Shown here: one piece after another, positions 49,895-58,001 of the stretch
Position numbering within the stretch: position 1 is the stretch's first letter
How the letters are laid out: each line of letters starts with the position of its first letter
Assembly: GCA_014382585.1 (NCBI GenBank)
Contig: JACNJL010000043.1
Location: 54,429-118,428, forward strand
From: Limisphaerales bacterium
Lineage (GTDB): Bacteria; Verrucomicrobiota; Verrucomicrobiia; Limisphaerales; UBA1100
DNA: 64,000 nt
Direction of reading: 5' to 3'
Notes under the pieces: model-generated
Database searches by the model: none
Told to the model about the DNA's origin: nothing
The model's input: only the letters and a program-made list of their open reading frames with translations
Position numbers and translations under genes: made by a program

Positions 49895-50324
49895 CCGGCT
49901 CCCGCTGGAAAGGTAACTCATGAAAGAGTGGGACAGAAGTTAGAAGTTGGAAGACAGGAGGCAGAATGCAATATGTAGCCTGGGCCGGTGGCCCGGGAGA
50001 TTGAACCGCCAAGGCGCAAAGACGCCAAGGGGGGAATGAGCAATGACCAAAACCCAAGAACCAAGGAATGACAAATCACCAAGCCCCAAATTGGTTTTGT
50101 GAATTGGGGTTTCCTTGGGATTTGGGCCTTGGTCATTCCCCGGTAGGGACACGCCTCGCGCGTCCGTGGACACGTGAAGCGCGTCCCTGCCGTCGGCGTG
50201 TTTTGGGGACGGGCAAGTTCCCCCTTGCCCCAAATTGATTTTGTTGGGTGATAATAGGGACGAGGTGGAACTCATCCCTCCCGTCGCACTGCGGCGGTTT
50301 CGGAGAAACCGCCTTGCCCGCAAC
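49895..50324. other. Long non-coding gap inside the Bat operon
   Basis: About 430 bases with no credible gene. It contains intergenic repeat units: a 22-base unit at 49976-49997 (TAGCC...CCCGGG type), an AACCGCCAAGGCGCAAAGAC stretch beginning at 50004 of a kind scattered in many bacterial genomes, a 96-base inverted repeat (50042-50137), and two copies of a GGGAC...GCGTCC inverted unit (50142-50186). It separates DUF58 from the rest of the bat genes on the same strand. I see no convincing promoter or terminator. Confidence 0.7.
50042..50137. repeat. 96-base imperfect inverted repeat (hairpin element)
   Basis: The ends are AATGACCAA (50042) and TTGGTCATT (50129-50137), followed inward by CCCAA / TTGGG and CCAAGG / CCTTGG pairs and an inner CCCCAA / TTGGGG helix. 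It can fold into one long interrupted hairpin. Size and form resemble a REP- or MITE-like intergenic element; no terminal target duplication could be verified by eye. Confidence 0.6.
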
Positions 50325-51227
50325 CTACCTTCGGCGTTCCAATCGGGTGCGGAAGAAGTGCGATAGCGCGGGGGCGTAGGGCTCGCCGGTGACGAGGCGG
50401 ATGTGGTCGATGTTTAGGGCACCGAATTCTTTGACCAATGCGGCTTGGTCTTCGGCGCGGTGGGCGGCGAAGGCAGTGCGATCGGCTTCGGTTCGGAGGT
50501 GCAGTTCGCCGACTTCGCCGGTCTCGGCATCTTCGAGCACCAAGCGGCCGAGCGGGGGCAGGGCGTCTTCGTGCGGGTCGTTGATTTGGATGGCCACCAC
50601 GTCGTGCCGGCGTTGGGCGCGGCGCAGGGCGGAGTGGGGGAGGGGATCGAGGAAATCAGAAATCACAATCATCACCGCGCGGCGGCGGAAGGTCTTTTGC
50701 AAATGCTGGAGGGCGGAGCGCAGATCGCCGGTGCGATGGACGGGGGTGTGATGCAAAATATCGCGCACGACGCGCAGCACGTGGCGTTTGCTTTTTCCCG
50801 GTCGCACATACTTTTCCACGTGATCGGAAAACAATGTGAGGCCGACTTTATCGTTGTTGCGCTGGGCGGCGAAGGCGAGCGCGGCGGCTACTTCGGCGGC
50901 GAGTTCCTGTTTGGTTTGCTCGCCACTGCCGAACCGCCCCGACGCGCTGATGTCCACCAGCAACATCACCGTCAGCTCGCGTTCCTCCACGAATTGTTTC
51001 ACAAACGGCTGGTTCAATCGCGCCGTGACGTTCCAATCGATATTGCGCACCTCATCGCCGGGCTGATACTCGCGCACCTCATCAAAATCCATTCCCTGCC
51101 CGCGAAACACACTGCGGTATTGGCCGACCATCACATCGCTTACCAGCCGCTTAGTGCGGATTTCAATTTGGCGAACTTTTGAAGGGTTCAAAAGGCGGTT
51201 GAGGGTTGAGGGTTGTGGGGAAACCAA
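50325..51227 (-). CDS. DUF58 protein (vWA-like, MoxR-associated)
   Basis: A protein of 289-300 residues. The core blocks are RTKRLVSDVMVGQYRSVFRG, FDEVREYQPGDEVRNIDWNV and the vWA-like LLVDISASGRFGSGEQTK with a partial MIDAS (DISAS), followed by VIVISDFLDPLP. DUF58 proteins pair with MoxR AAA+ ATPases and, often, transglutaminases. Possible starts are TTG codons at 51227 and 51191. The first lies in CCCTCAACCC-type repeat DNA, so the true protein may be 12 residues shorter. Neither has a Shine-Dalgarno. Confidence 0.87.
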   Translation of the reverse strand: MVSPQPSTLNRLLNPSKVRQIEIRTKRLVSDVMVGQYRSVFRGQGMDFDEVREYQPGDEVRNIDWNVTARLNQPFVKQFVEERELTVMLLVDISASGRFGSGEQTKQELAAEVAAALAFAAQRNNDKVGLTLFSDHVEKYVRPGKSKRHVLRVVRDILHHTPVHRTGDLRSALQHLQKTFRRRAVMIVISDFLDPLPHSALRRAQRRHDVVAIQINDPHEDALPPLGRLVLEDAETGEVGELHLRTEADRTAFAAHRAEDQAALVKEFGALNIDHIRLVTGEPYAPALSHFFRTRLERRR

Positions 51228-51228
51228 T

Positions 51229-51256
51229 CGTCATTCGTAAATCGTCATTCGTAAAT
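51229..51256. repeat. 14-base tandem duplication between moxR and DUF58
   Basis: CGTCATTCGTAAAT occurs twice in direct contact (51229-51242, 51243-51256). It fills almost the whole gap between the moxR stop and the DUF58 start, next to a GGTTGAGG-type repeat (51197-51218). Confidence 0.8.
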
Positions 51257-51259
51257 CAC

Positions 51260-52252
51260 CTACGGCACCGGCATGTGATCCAGGAACAACGCCAGCACAT
51301 GGTCGCTGGTTTTATCTTCGGCCTCGGCTTCGTAGCTTATTTGAATGCGATGACGCATCACGTCCGGCGCGATGGCCTTCACGTCTTGTGGCGTCACGTA
51401 GCCGCGCCCTTGCAGGAATGCGTGGGCCTTGGAGGCGAGCGTGAGGTAAATGGTGGCACGCGGCGAGGCGCCCAATTGGATGAGCCCCTGCGCGGGTACA
51501 TTGAAAATCCCCGGATCCCGCGTCGCGCACACGAGGTTCACGATGTACTCCTTCACCTTGTCATCCACATAAATCGTATCCACAACCTTGCGCGCCGTGA
51601 GCACCTGCTCCACCGTCACCACCTGTTGGGCCACGGGCGTGCCTTCCGTCTTGGCCCAGTCCTCCAGAATTTGTCGCTCCTCCTTTTGGGTTGGATAATC
51701 CATCACCACCTTGAGCATAAAGCGATCCACCTGCGCCTCGGGCAATTGATACGTGCCCTCCTGTTCAATGGGATTTTCTGTCGCCATCACGAGAAACGGT
51801 TGTGGCAACGGATACGTTTGATCGCCGATGGTCACCTGTTTTTCCTGCATCGCTTCCAGCAACGCACTCTGTACCTTCGCCGGCGCGCGATTGATCTCAT
51901 CGGCCAACAACAAATTTGCAAACACCGGCCCCTGCCGCGTGGTAAATTCCCCCGACTGTGGATTGTAAATCTGCGTCCCCGTCACATCCGCCGGCAACAT
52001 ATCCGGCGTAAACTGAATGCGCGAAAAGTCCACATTCAACGCCTCCGATAACGTCTTAATTGCCAGTGTCTTGGCAATCCCCGGTACGCCTTCGAGCAGC
52101 ACGTGCCCATTGGCCAGCAAACTAATCACCAGCCGCTCCAGCAAATATTTTTGGCCGACAATCACCTTGCCCATCTCATCCATCAACGGCTGCACAAACG
52201 CCCCCGCCTCCGTCACCGCCGAATTATCGGCCTCAATTTCCGCGTGATTCAT
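51260..52252 (-). CDS. moxR: MoxR-family AAA+ ATPase
   Basis: First gene of the Bat operon. The 330-residue protein has Walker A GVPGIAKTLAIK, Walker B NLLLADEINRAPAKVQSALLEAM, the QVTIGDQTYPLP insert, sensor 1 FLVMATENPIEQEGTY, the QVDRFMLKV arginine finger region and sensor 2 GASPRAT. MoxR proteins are chaperone-like ATPases that act on vWA partners, here DUF58, BatA and the fusion protein. I start at the ATG at 52252 (MNHAEIEAD); the frame runs on upstream through low-complexity repeat DNA without coding character. Confidence 0.93.
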   Translation of the reverse strand: MNHAEIEADNSAVTEAGAFVQPLMDEMGKVIVGQKYLLERLVISLLANGHVLLEGVPGIAKTLAIKTLSEALNVDFSRIQFTPDMLPADVTGTQIYNPQSGEFTTRQGPVFANLLLADEINRAPAKVQSALLEAMQEKQVTIGDQTYPLPQPFLVMATENPIEQEGTYQLPEAQVDRFMLKVVMDYPTQKEERQILEDWAKTEGTPVAQQVVTVEQVLTARKVVDTIYVDDKVKEYIVNLVCATRDPGIFNVPAQGLIQLGASPRATIYLTLASKAHAFLQGRGYVTPQDVKAIAPDVMRHRIQISYEAEAEDKTSDHVLALFLDHMPVP

Positions 52253-52356
52253 ACGCGCGGAAGATAGGGGAAAAGGGGAGAGGGGGGAAGGATTTTGGGG
52301 TTTCGATTGATGAGGGGGGAGGGAGTGGGGAATGGGGAATGGGGATTTGGGAAATC

Positions 52357-52480
52357 TAGCCCGGGCTGGTGGCCTGGGGGTAGGGCTGGCTCTCCGAGCC
52401 GGCCGCGGCGCGCTGGGACAGCGCGCCCTACCTTTACCGGATTGTGGATCGCCCCGGTAGGGACGCGCTTTGCGCGTCCG
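52357..52480. repeat. Intergenic repeat cluster upstream of moxR
   Basis: A 22-base unit at 52357-52378 matches 19 of 22 positions of the unit at 49976-49997. At 52455-52480 a GGTAGGGACGCGC unit with inverted GGACGCGC-TTT-GCGCGTCC matches the copies at 50142-50186. Between them is an inverted pair around CGCGCTGGGACAGCGCG. Short G-rich direct repeats (GGGGAAT) fill 52262-52350. The region 52253-52520 holds no gene. Confidence 0.65.
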
Positions 52481-52520
52481 ACCCGGGCTCAACCCTCAAC
52501 CCCCCGGGCCCTCAACCCAC

Positions 52521-53453
52521 TCACAATTGCGTGAATAAATACCTTGCGGCGACTAGGTCTTTTTGGATTTGGGTTTTTAGGGCGGTGGGGGTTTCGAATT
52601 TTTGTTCTTCGCGGAGTTTGCCGACGAAGGTGAGGGCGAGGTCTTGGCCGTAGAGATCGCCTTCGAAATCGAGGAGGTGGGCTTCGACGTGCAGGCGGGG
52701 ATCGGCATCGGCAAGGGTGGGGCGGTGGCCGATGTTGACGGCAGCGCGGTGGGTGGCTTCGCCGACTTGGGCGTGCGCGGCATAGACGCCGTTGGGGGGG
52801 AGGCAAAGGGCGGTGGCTTCAAGATTGGCGGTGGGATAGCCGAGGGTGCGGCCGCGTTGATCGCCTTGGATGACTTCGCCGGTGAGGGCGTATTCGCGCC
52901 CCAGCATTTGGCCGGCGGCATCGAGCTGGCCCGCCTCAATGGCTTGGCGGATGCGGGTGCTGCTGACGGTTTCGTCATCCAGCGAAACGCTGGCGAGTCC
53001 GTGCACAATGAAATTCATTTCCTGCCCGAGGCGTTGGAGGAGGTCCACATTGCCCTGGCGTTGATGGCCGAAGGCGAAGTGGGCACCGACACAGATGGAT
53101 TGGATTCGGCCAAGGTCAACGTATAATCCCTGAATAAACATCTCGGCGGGAATTTGGCTCATCGTCTCATCGAAGGGGAGGAGGAGGGTGGCTTCGATGC
53201 CGAGGGCTTCGATGGCGGCAAGGCGTTGGGGGAGGTGCTGGATGAGGCCGGGGGCGCGGTCGGGGGCAAGCACGGCGGCGGGGTGTTGAGAAAATGTCAC
53301 GCACAGCGGTGTGGCCTCAAGCTGGTGCGCATCGGAGACGGCCTGGCGAAGGACTTGTTGGTGTCCGAGATGGACGCCATCGAAGAGGCCAATGGCGCAG
53401 CAGACGCGGCCGTTGGGGGGCTGCACTTCGCGGGCGTCGTGGAGGATTCTCAT
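52521..53453 (-). CDS. ribF: Bifunctional riboflavin kinase / FAD synthetase
   Basis: Makes FMN and FAD from riboflavin. The 310-residue protein has the N-terminal adenylyltransferase part with AIGLFDGVHLGHQQVL (GxFDGVHxGH), VGAHFAFGHQRQGNVDLL and VSSTRIRQAIEAGQLDAAGQ, and the C-terminal kinase part with GRTLGYPTANL, PPNGVYAAHAQVG and NIGHRPTL. Last gene of the nusA operon; its start overlaps the truB stop as ATGA, a conserved truB-ribF arrangement. Confidence 0.95.
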   Translation of the reverse strand: MRILHDAREVQPPNGRVCCAIGLFDGVHLGHQQVLRQAVSDAHQLEATPLCVTFSQHPAAVLAPDRAPGLIQHLPQRLAAIEALGIEATLLLPFDETMSQIPAEMFIQGLYVDLGRIQSICVGAHFAFGHQRQGNVDLLQRLGQEMNFIVHGLASVSLDDETVSSTRIRQAIEAGQLDAAGQMLGREYALTGEVIQGDQRGRTLGYPTANLEATALCLPPNGVYAAHAQVGEATHRAAVNIGHRPTLADADPRLHVEAHLLDFEGDLYGQDLALTFVGKLREEQKFETPTALKTQIQKDLVAARYLFTQL

Positions 53454-54193
53454 TCGTCGGTGGCGGGCAGGAACATTCGGGCGATATCGAGCAGCGAAAC
53501 CATCCGCGCGGGGAGTTCCTCGGCGGGCAGCTTGACGAGGTCTTCAAGGCGGATGGCCGTGGCGACGTTGAATTTGCCGGACTCCGTGCGGTGAAGGGCG
53601 CTCAAGTGCGCGCCGCAGCCGAGGGTTTGCCCCAGCTCGTGGGCGAGGCTGCGGACGTAGGTACCTTTGGTGCAATGGACGCGGAAGCGGGCGACGGGCT
53701 CTTTGTACTCGTTGAAATCGTAGGAATAAATATGGATCGGCTTGGCCTCGCGTTCAATGGTCCTGCCTTTGCGGGCGAGTTTGTAAAGCGGCACACCGTC
53801 TTTTTTAACGGCGGAAACCATCGGTGGTTTTTGCTGGATGTCGCCAGTGAATTTGCGCGCGGCGAGGTTGAGGGCGTCGCAATCGAGCGGCGGCACGGGG
53901 GAGGTGGTCGTCACTTCGCCTTGGGCGTCGTAGCTGTCGGTGGCTTGGCCGAAGGTGATGGCGCCTTCATAGACCTTATCGTCGGCAGTGAGTTTTTGCG
54001 AAAGCTTGGTGGCGCGGCCGAGCAGGAGAATGAGCAGGCCGGTGGCGGCGGGATCGAGCGTGCCACAGTGGCCGACTTTTTTGATGCGAAAGAGATTGCG
54101 GACGATGTCCACGATGTCGTGCGAGGTAGGCCCGGCGGGTTTATCGATGAGCAGCGCGCCGTTGAGTTCGGATTCCGGTTGAGGATGGGGCAT
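53450..54193 (-). CDS. truB: tRNA pseudouridine-55 synthase
   Basis: Makes pseudouridine 55 in tRNA. The 247-residue protein has GALLIDKPAGPTSHDIVDIV, GHCGTLDPAATGLLILLLG (catalytic D47) and the thumb and C-terminal part RVHCTKGTYVRSLAHELGQTL. Size is normal for the short form lacking a PUA extension. Both neighbours overlap it by four bases. Confidence 0.95.
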   Translation of the reverse strand: MPHPQPESELNGALLIDKPAGPTSHDIVDIVRNLFRIKKVGHCGTLDPAATGLLILLLGRATKLSQKLTADDKVYEGAITFGQATDSYDAQGEVTTTSPVPPLDCDALNLAARKFTGDIQQKPPMVSAVKKDGVPLYKLARKGRTIEREAKPIHIYSYDFNEYKEPVARFRVHCTKGTYVRSLAHELGQTLGCGAHLSALHRTESGKFNVATAIRLEDLVKLPAEELPARMVSLLDIARMFLPATDE

Positions 54194-55182
54194 CAGACTT
54201 TTCCGTTGGCTTGGCGAAGGGCGGATTTCACAGCGGTCAATACGTTGCGTTGGGTGGCGCGTTGCGTGCCGAGAATGCGCGCGCCGGCGGCGGACATATG
54301 CCCGCCCCCGCCGAAGTCCATTGCGATGGTGGAGACATCCAGCTTGGGCAGTTTGGAACGCAAACTGATGCGCGTGATGTCCGGTTTGATTTCCTCAAAG
54401 AGGCACGCGACCTTTACGCCCTGAATATCGCGGATGTGATCGATGAGCCCTTCACTTTCATCAGGCACCGCGCCGGCTTTTTTGTAATCAGCCTGGCGGA
54501 TCCAAAAGTACGCGACTTGGCCTTGCTCGATGAGCTGGAAGCTGTTGTACATATGCTTCTGCAGTTTCACGCGCGAGAGGGGGTAGCTTTGGTAAACTTC
54601 ATCGCAAATGCGGGCGAGATTCGCGCCGCAGTTCACCAGCTCGGCGGCGGCGTGGTAAGTGGACGGGCGCGTGGTGGGATACTGGAAACTGCCGGTGTCG
54701 GTGCTGATGGCGGTGAAGAGGCAATCGGCAATGAGCGGCGTGACGGACCACTTGGCCTGTTTGATGAGGCGGAAAATCATCTCGCCCGTGCTCGCGCTTT
54801 TGCTGTCCACCCAGTTGAGGTCGCCATAGCGGGTGTTGGAATTGTGGTGATCGATATTGATGAGCGTGCCGCGTTTACTGACGGTTTCGCGGATGGTGCC
54901 GAGGCGCTCGTGGTTGGCGCAGTCGGTGACGAACACGCAATCGAAGGGGCGGCGCTTCTGCGCACTGCGTAATATTTTTTTCGGGTCAAGGAACGCCAGT
55001 TTGTCGGGCATTGCATCTTGATTAAACACAGTGACTTTTTTGCCAAGATCACGCAGGGCGTAGGCAAGTGCGAGCTCGCTGCCAATGCAATCGCCATCGG
55101 GCCGCATATGGCCGCCGATGGCAAAGGTGTCGCCTTCGTTCACGGAGCGGATAATGCGGTCGATGATTTTAAGCGTGCGCAT
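54193..55182 (-). CDS. DHH-family phosphoesterase (NrnA/RecJ-like)
   Basis: A 329-residue DHH/DHHA1 protein. Motifs are GHMRPDGDCIGSELALAYAL (motif I), FVTDCANHERLG, NIDHHNSNTRYGDLNW (DHH motif) and the C-terminal DHHA1 FGGGGHMSAAGARI. Relatives degrade oligoribonucleotides or pAp (NrnA) and are often encoded between rbfA and truB, exactly as here. It starts inside the rbfA stop (ATGA) and ends inside the truB start. Confidence 0.88.
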   Translation of the reverse strand: MRTLKIIDRIIRSVNEGDTFAIGGHMRPDGDCIGSELALAYALRDLGKKVTVFNQDAMPDKLAFLDPKKILRSAQKRRPFDCVFVTDCANHERLGTIRETVSKRGTLINIDHHNSNTRYGDLNWVDSKSASTGEMIFRLIKQAKWSVTPLIADCLFTAISTDTGSFQYPTTRPSTYHAAAELVNCGANLARICDEVYQSYPLSRVKLQKHMYNSFQLIEQGQVAYFWIRQADYKKAGAVPDESEGLIDHIRDIQGVKVACLFEEIKPDITRISLRSKLPKLDVSTIAMDFGGGGHMSAAGARILGTQRATQRNVLTAVKSALRQANGKV

Positions 55183-55568
55183 CAGTCGTCGTCTTTCGCA
55201 TCGCCAACGGTGGATTCAGGCGGGTTGGTTTGCTCCATTTCTTCGAGGATGGACATCACGCGGTTGCCGGCCTCGATGGCGTCGTCCAGCTCGAATTTAA
55301 TGCGCGGGGTGTACTTGAGCACCACCTCGCGGCCGAGCATATATTGGATGCGCGAGCGTTCGGATTTCAGGCGGTTGGCGGCGGTGCGTTTTTGTGCATC
55401 GCTGCCGAGCACGCTAACGAAGATCATCGCGGAGTGGAGGTCATTCGCCATTCCGACATCGTTGACGGTGATGAGGCCGCAGGATTCGGAGTCCAGTTCG
55501 CGCCGGAGGATTTCGCCGACCGTGCGTTTGAGGAGTTCGCGGACGCGTTGTTGGCGGAGCGAGGGCAT
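55182..55568 (-). CDS. rbfA: 30S ribosome-binding factor A
   Basis: A 128-residue protein with the KH-like RbfA fold: SLRQQRVRELLKRTVGEILR, LITVNDVGMANDLHSAMIFV, and KYTPRIKFELDDAIEAGNRV. RbfA helps 16S 5'-end maturation and cold-shock 30S assembly. The ATG at 55568 fits the usual start; the frame continues upstream into infB. Confidence 0.93.
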   Translation of the reverse strand: MPSLRQQRVRELLKRTVGEILRRELDSESCGLITVNDVGMANDLHSAMIFVSVLGSDAQKRTAANRLKSERSRIQYMLGREVVLKYTPRIKFELDDAIEAGNRVMSILEEMEQTNPPESTVGDAKDDD

Positions 55569-55587
55569 GCGCGGTGTGTGGCTGGGG

Positions 55588-57993
55588 TTAAAGAGTGGCG
55601 GCGATTTGTTCGGTGGTGATGCTCTGGATGAGATCGCCTTCCTGATAATCATCAAAGCCCTCGACGCGGATGCCGCATTCCATTCCCGATCGCACGACAT
55701 CGGCGTTGTCTTTGAAACGCTTGAGCGTGGTCACTTTGCCGGTGTGCAGCACTTTGTCATTGCGCGTCACACGCACTTTGCCGCGGTTGATGCGGCCATC
55801 GGTGACCATGCAGCCGGCCACCACGCCGCCTTTGCTGAGCGGGAAAAGTTGGCGCACTTCGGCGGTGCCAATGATGACCTGTTTTTCCTCGGGATCGAGC
55901 AGGCCGGCCATCGCGTCCTTCACTTCGTCGATGAGTTCGTAAATAATTTTGTACTGCTTAATTTGCACACCGTGATGTTTGGCGACGTCCGGCGCGCCTT
56001 TGTCCACACGCGTGTGGAAGCCAAGGACAACCGCCGAGGAGGACGCAGCGAGGTTGATGTCGCTTTCGCTCACGGTGCCGACGGCACTATGGATGACTTC
56101 AAGATTGACCTTGTCCGATTCAATTTTGCCGAGCGATTCCACGATCGCTTCGGCGGAGCCTTGAGTGTCGGCCTTGATGATGACCTTCAGCGTCTTGGCC
56201 GTGGCGGCCTCAATGGTGTCGAACAGGTTCTCCAATGTAACCCCCGCGGCGCGGCCATCGAGCCGTTGTTTGTGAGCGATTTCGCCGCGTTCTTCGGCGA
56301 GGTCGCGTGCTGCTTTTTCGTGTTCCACCGCGTGAAAATCATCGCCCGCTTCGGGTACGCCATTGAGGCCGAGGAGTTTGACGGCGTACGACGGTCCGGC
56401 TGTTTTCAATCGTTCACCTTCTTCATTAATCAGCGCGCGGGCTTTACCGTAATACTGGCCACAAATTACAAGGTCACCCAGGTTGAGCGTGCCTTTGCGG
56501 ACGATGACCGTGGCGGTGGGGCCGCCCGGTTCCATTCCGCTTTCCACCACGTTGCCGGCGGCGCGGCGGTCGGGGTTGGCCTTTAGCTCGAGCAATTCGG
56601 ACTGCAGCAAAACGGCGTCCAGCAGTTTATCGATGCCCTCGCCCTTGAGCGCGGAGACGTCAACGAAGAGTGTGTCGCCCCCCCAATCCTCGGCGGACAG
56701 GCCGTGCTCGCTCATTTGCTCGCGCGCGCGCATCGGGTTGGCGCCGTGTACATCACATTTGTTGACTGCGACGATTATTGTCGCGCCGGAAGCTTTGGCA
56801 TGGTTGATGGATTCGATGGTCTGCGGCATCACGCCGTCGTCGGCGGCGATAACCAGCACGATGAGGTCGGTGACATTTGCACCGCGCGCACGCATCGCGC
56901 TGAAGGCGGCGTGGCCGGGGGTATCCAAAAAAGTGATGGGCTCGAGGCGTTTTTTGTCTTCGGGGTGGGGGACGTCGATGGAGTAGGCGCCGATGTGCTG
57001 AGTGATGCCGCCGGCTTCGCCGGAGACTACATTGGCGCTGCGGATGGCATCGAGCAGGGTAGTTTTGCCGTGATCCACGTGGCCCATTACGGCGACCACG
57101 GGTGGGCGTGGTTTGAGATCACCCTCGGCATCGTCGAGGTCCAGCTCGAGCTTTTTCTCGGGCACCGGTGCGGGGGCAGCGGCATCGCGCTGCCGTTTTT
57201 TGGCTTCGAACCTAAATCCGTTTTTGGCGCAAAGCTGCTTGGCCGTCGGCTCGTCAACCGCTTGGTTCACGTTGGCAAACACACCGAGATGCATCAAGTC
57301 GGCGATGAGTTGGAATGGTTTGCGGCGGATGGCCTCGGCCAGTTCGCGCACCATAATCGGTGGCTTGAGGGTGATGACCGGCGCGTCGGCCTTGGCAACG
57401 TAACGGGGCTTGGCCGGTTGGGCGTCGCGCTTTGCGGCGGGCTTGTCGGCGGGTTTCTTTTTGTCTTCCTTTTTATCGCGCCGTCCGCGCGCTTCGCGGC
57501 GGATGGGCATATTGCCTAAATCAATAAAGCCGATCTTTTCGCCAACCTTCGGCCCGGCAGGTTCTTCGGGGGCGGCAGGTGTTGAGGGCGCTTCTGGTTC
57601 CGTCGCAGCTTCGGCTGTGGGGGCTTCGGTGGGTTCAGCCGTTGCGGGTTCTTCCGCAGCTTCGGGTCCGGATTCTTCTTCGGGTTTCAGCTCGGGTTCA
57701 GGTTCAGATTCTTCCTCGGGTTCCGGCTCGGGTTCCGGTGCCACAATCAAAACGGGACCGCTTTCTACTGGTGTGGCGGCTTCTGCTTTTTTGGCTTCGG
57801 CGGCGGCGTCGGCTTGTTCCTCGGCGGGGGCAAGTTCCTTGGCGATTTCCTGTTCTAGATATTCGCCGGTGATTTTATCGAGCGAACTGGACGCAACGCG
57901 CGCATTGGCGATTCCGAGGTCCTTGGCTTTGGCCAGCACCTCTTTGCTCTGGATACCCAGTTTCTTGGCGATGTCGTAAATGCGTACGGGCAT
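55588..57993 (-). CDS. infB: Translation initiation factor IF-2
   Basis: GTPase that places initiator tRNA on the 30S subunit. The 801-residue protein has the N-terminal IF2_N helix (MPVRIYDIAKKLGIQSKEVL), a long acidic Pro/Glu/Ala-rich linker (about 60-150), a second IF2_N-like segment (MVRELAEAIRRKPFQLIADL, about 214-233), the G domain (G304HVDHGKT311, FLDTPGHAAFSAMR, NKCD) and domains II-IV. Located 8 bases after nusA. Confidence 0.96.
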   Translation of the reverse strand: MPVRIYDIAKKLGIQSKEVLAKAKDLGIANARVASSSLDKITGEYLEQEIAKELAPAEEQADAAAEAKKAEAATPVESGPVLIVAPEPEPEPEEESEPEPELKPEEESGPEAAEEPATAEPTEAPTAEAATEPEAPSTPAAPEEPAGPKVGEKIGFIDLGNMPIRREARGRRDKKEDKKKPADKPAAKRDAQPAKPRYVAKADAPVITLKPPIMVRELAEAIRRKPFQLIADLMHLGVFANVNQAVDEPTAKQLCAKNGFRFEAKKRQRDAAAPAPVPEKKLELDLDDAEGDLKPRPPVVAVMGHVDHGKTTLLDAIRSANVVSGEAGGITQHIGAYSIDVPHPEDKKRLEPITFLDTPGHAAFSAMRARGANVTDLIVLVIAADDGVMPQTIESINHAKASGATIIVAVNKCDVHGANPMRAREQMSEHGLSAEDWGGDTLFVDVSALKGEGIDKLLDAVLLQSELLELKANPDRRAAGNVVESGMEPGGPTATVIVRKGTLNLGDLVICGQYYGKARALINEEGERLKTAGPSYAVKLLGLNGVPEAGDDFHAVEHEKAARDLAEERGEIAHKQRLDGRAAGVTLENLFDTIEAATAKTLKVIIKADTQGSAEAIVESLGKIESDKVNLEVIHSAVGTVSESDINLAASSSAVVLGFHTRVDKGAPDVAKHHGVQIKQYKIIYELIDEVKDAMAGLLDPEEKQVIIGTAEVRQLFPLSKGGVVAGCMVTDGRINRGKVRVTRNDKVLHTGKVTTLKRFKDNADVVRSGMECGIRVEGFDDYQEGDLIQSITTEQIAATL

Positions 57994-58001
57994 ATTTGGC
58001 T

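Noticed and set aside
49940..50323. Open frame of 127 codons in the Bat gap
   Set aside because: It translates through inverted repeats and shared repeat units, with no ribosome site and no recognisable composition.
52253..52492. 80-codon N-terminal extension of MoxR
   Set aside because: The stretch is Pro/Ser/Arg low-complexity encoded by intergenic repeats; the ATG at 52252 gives a normal MoxR.
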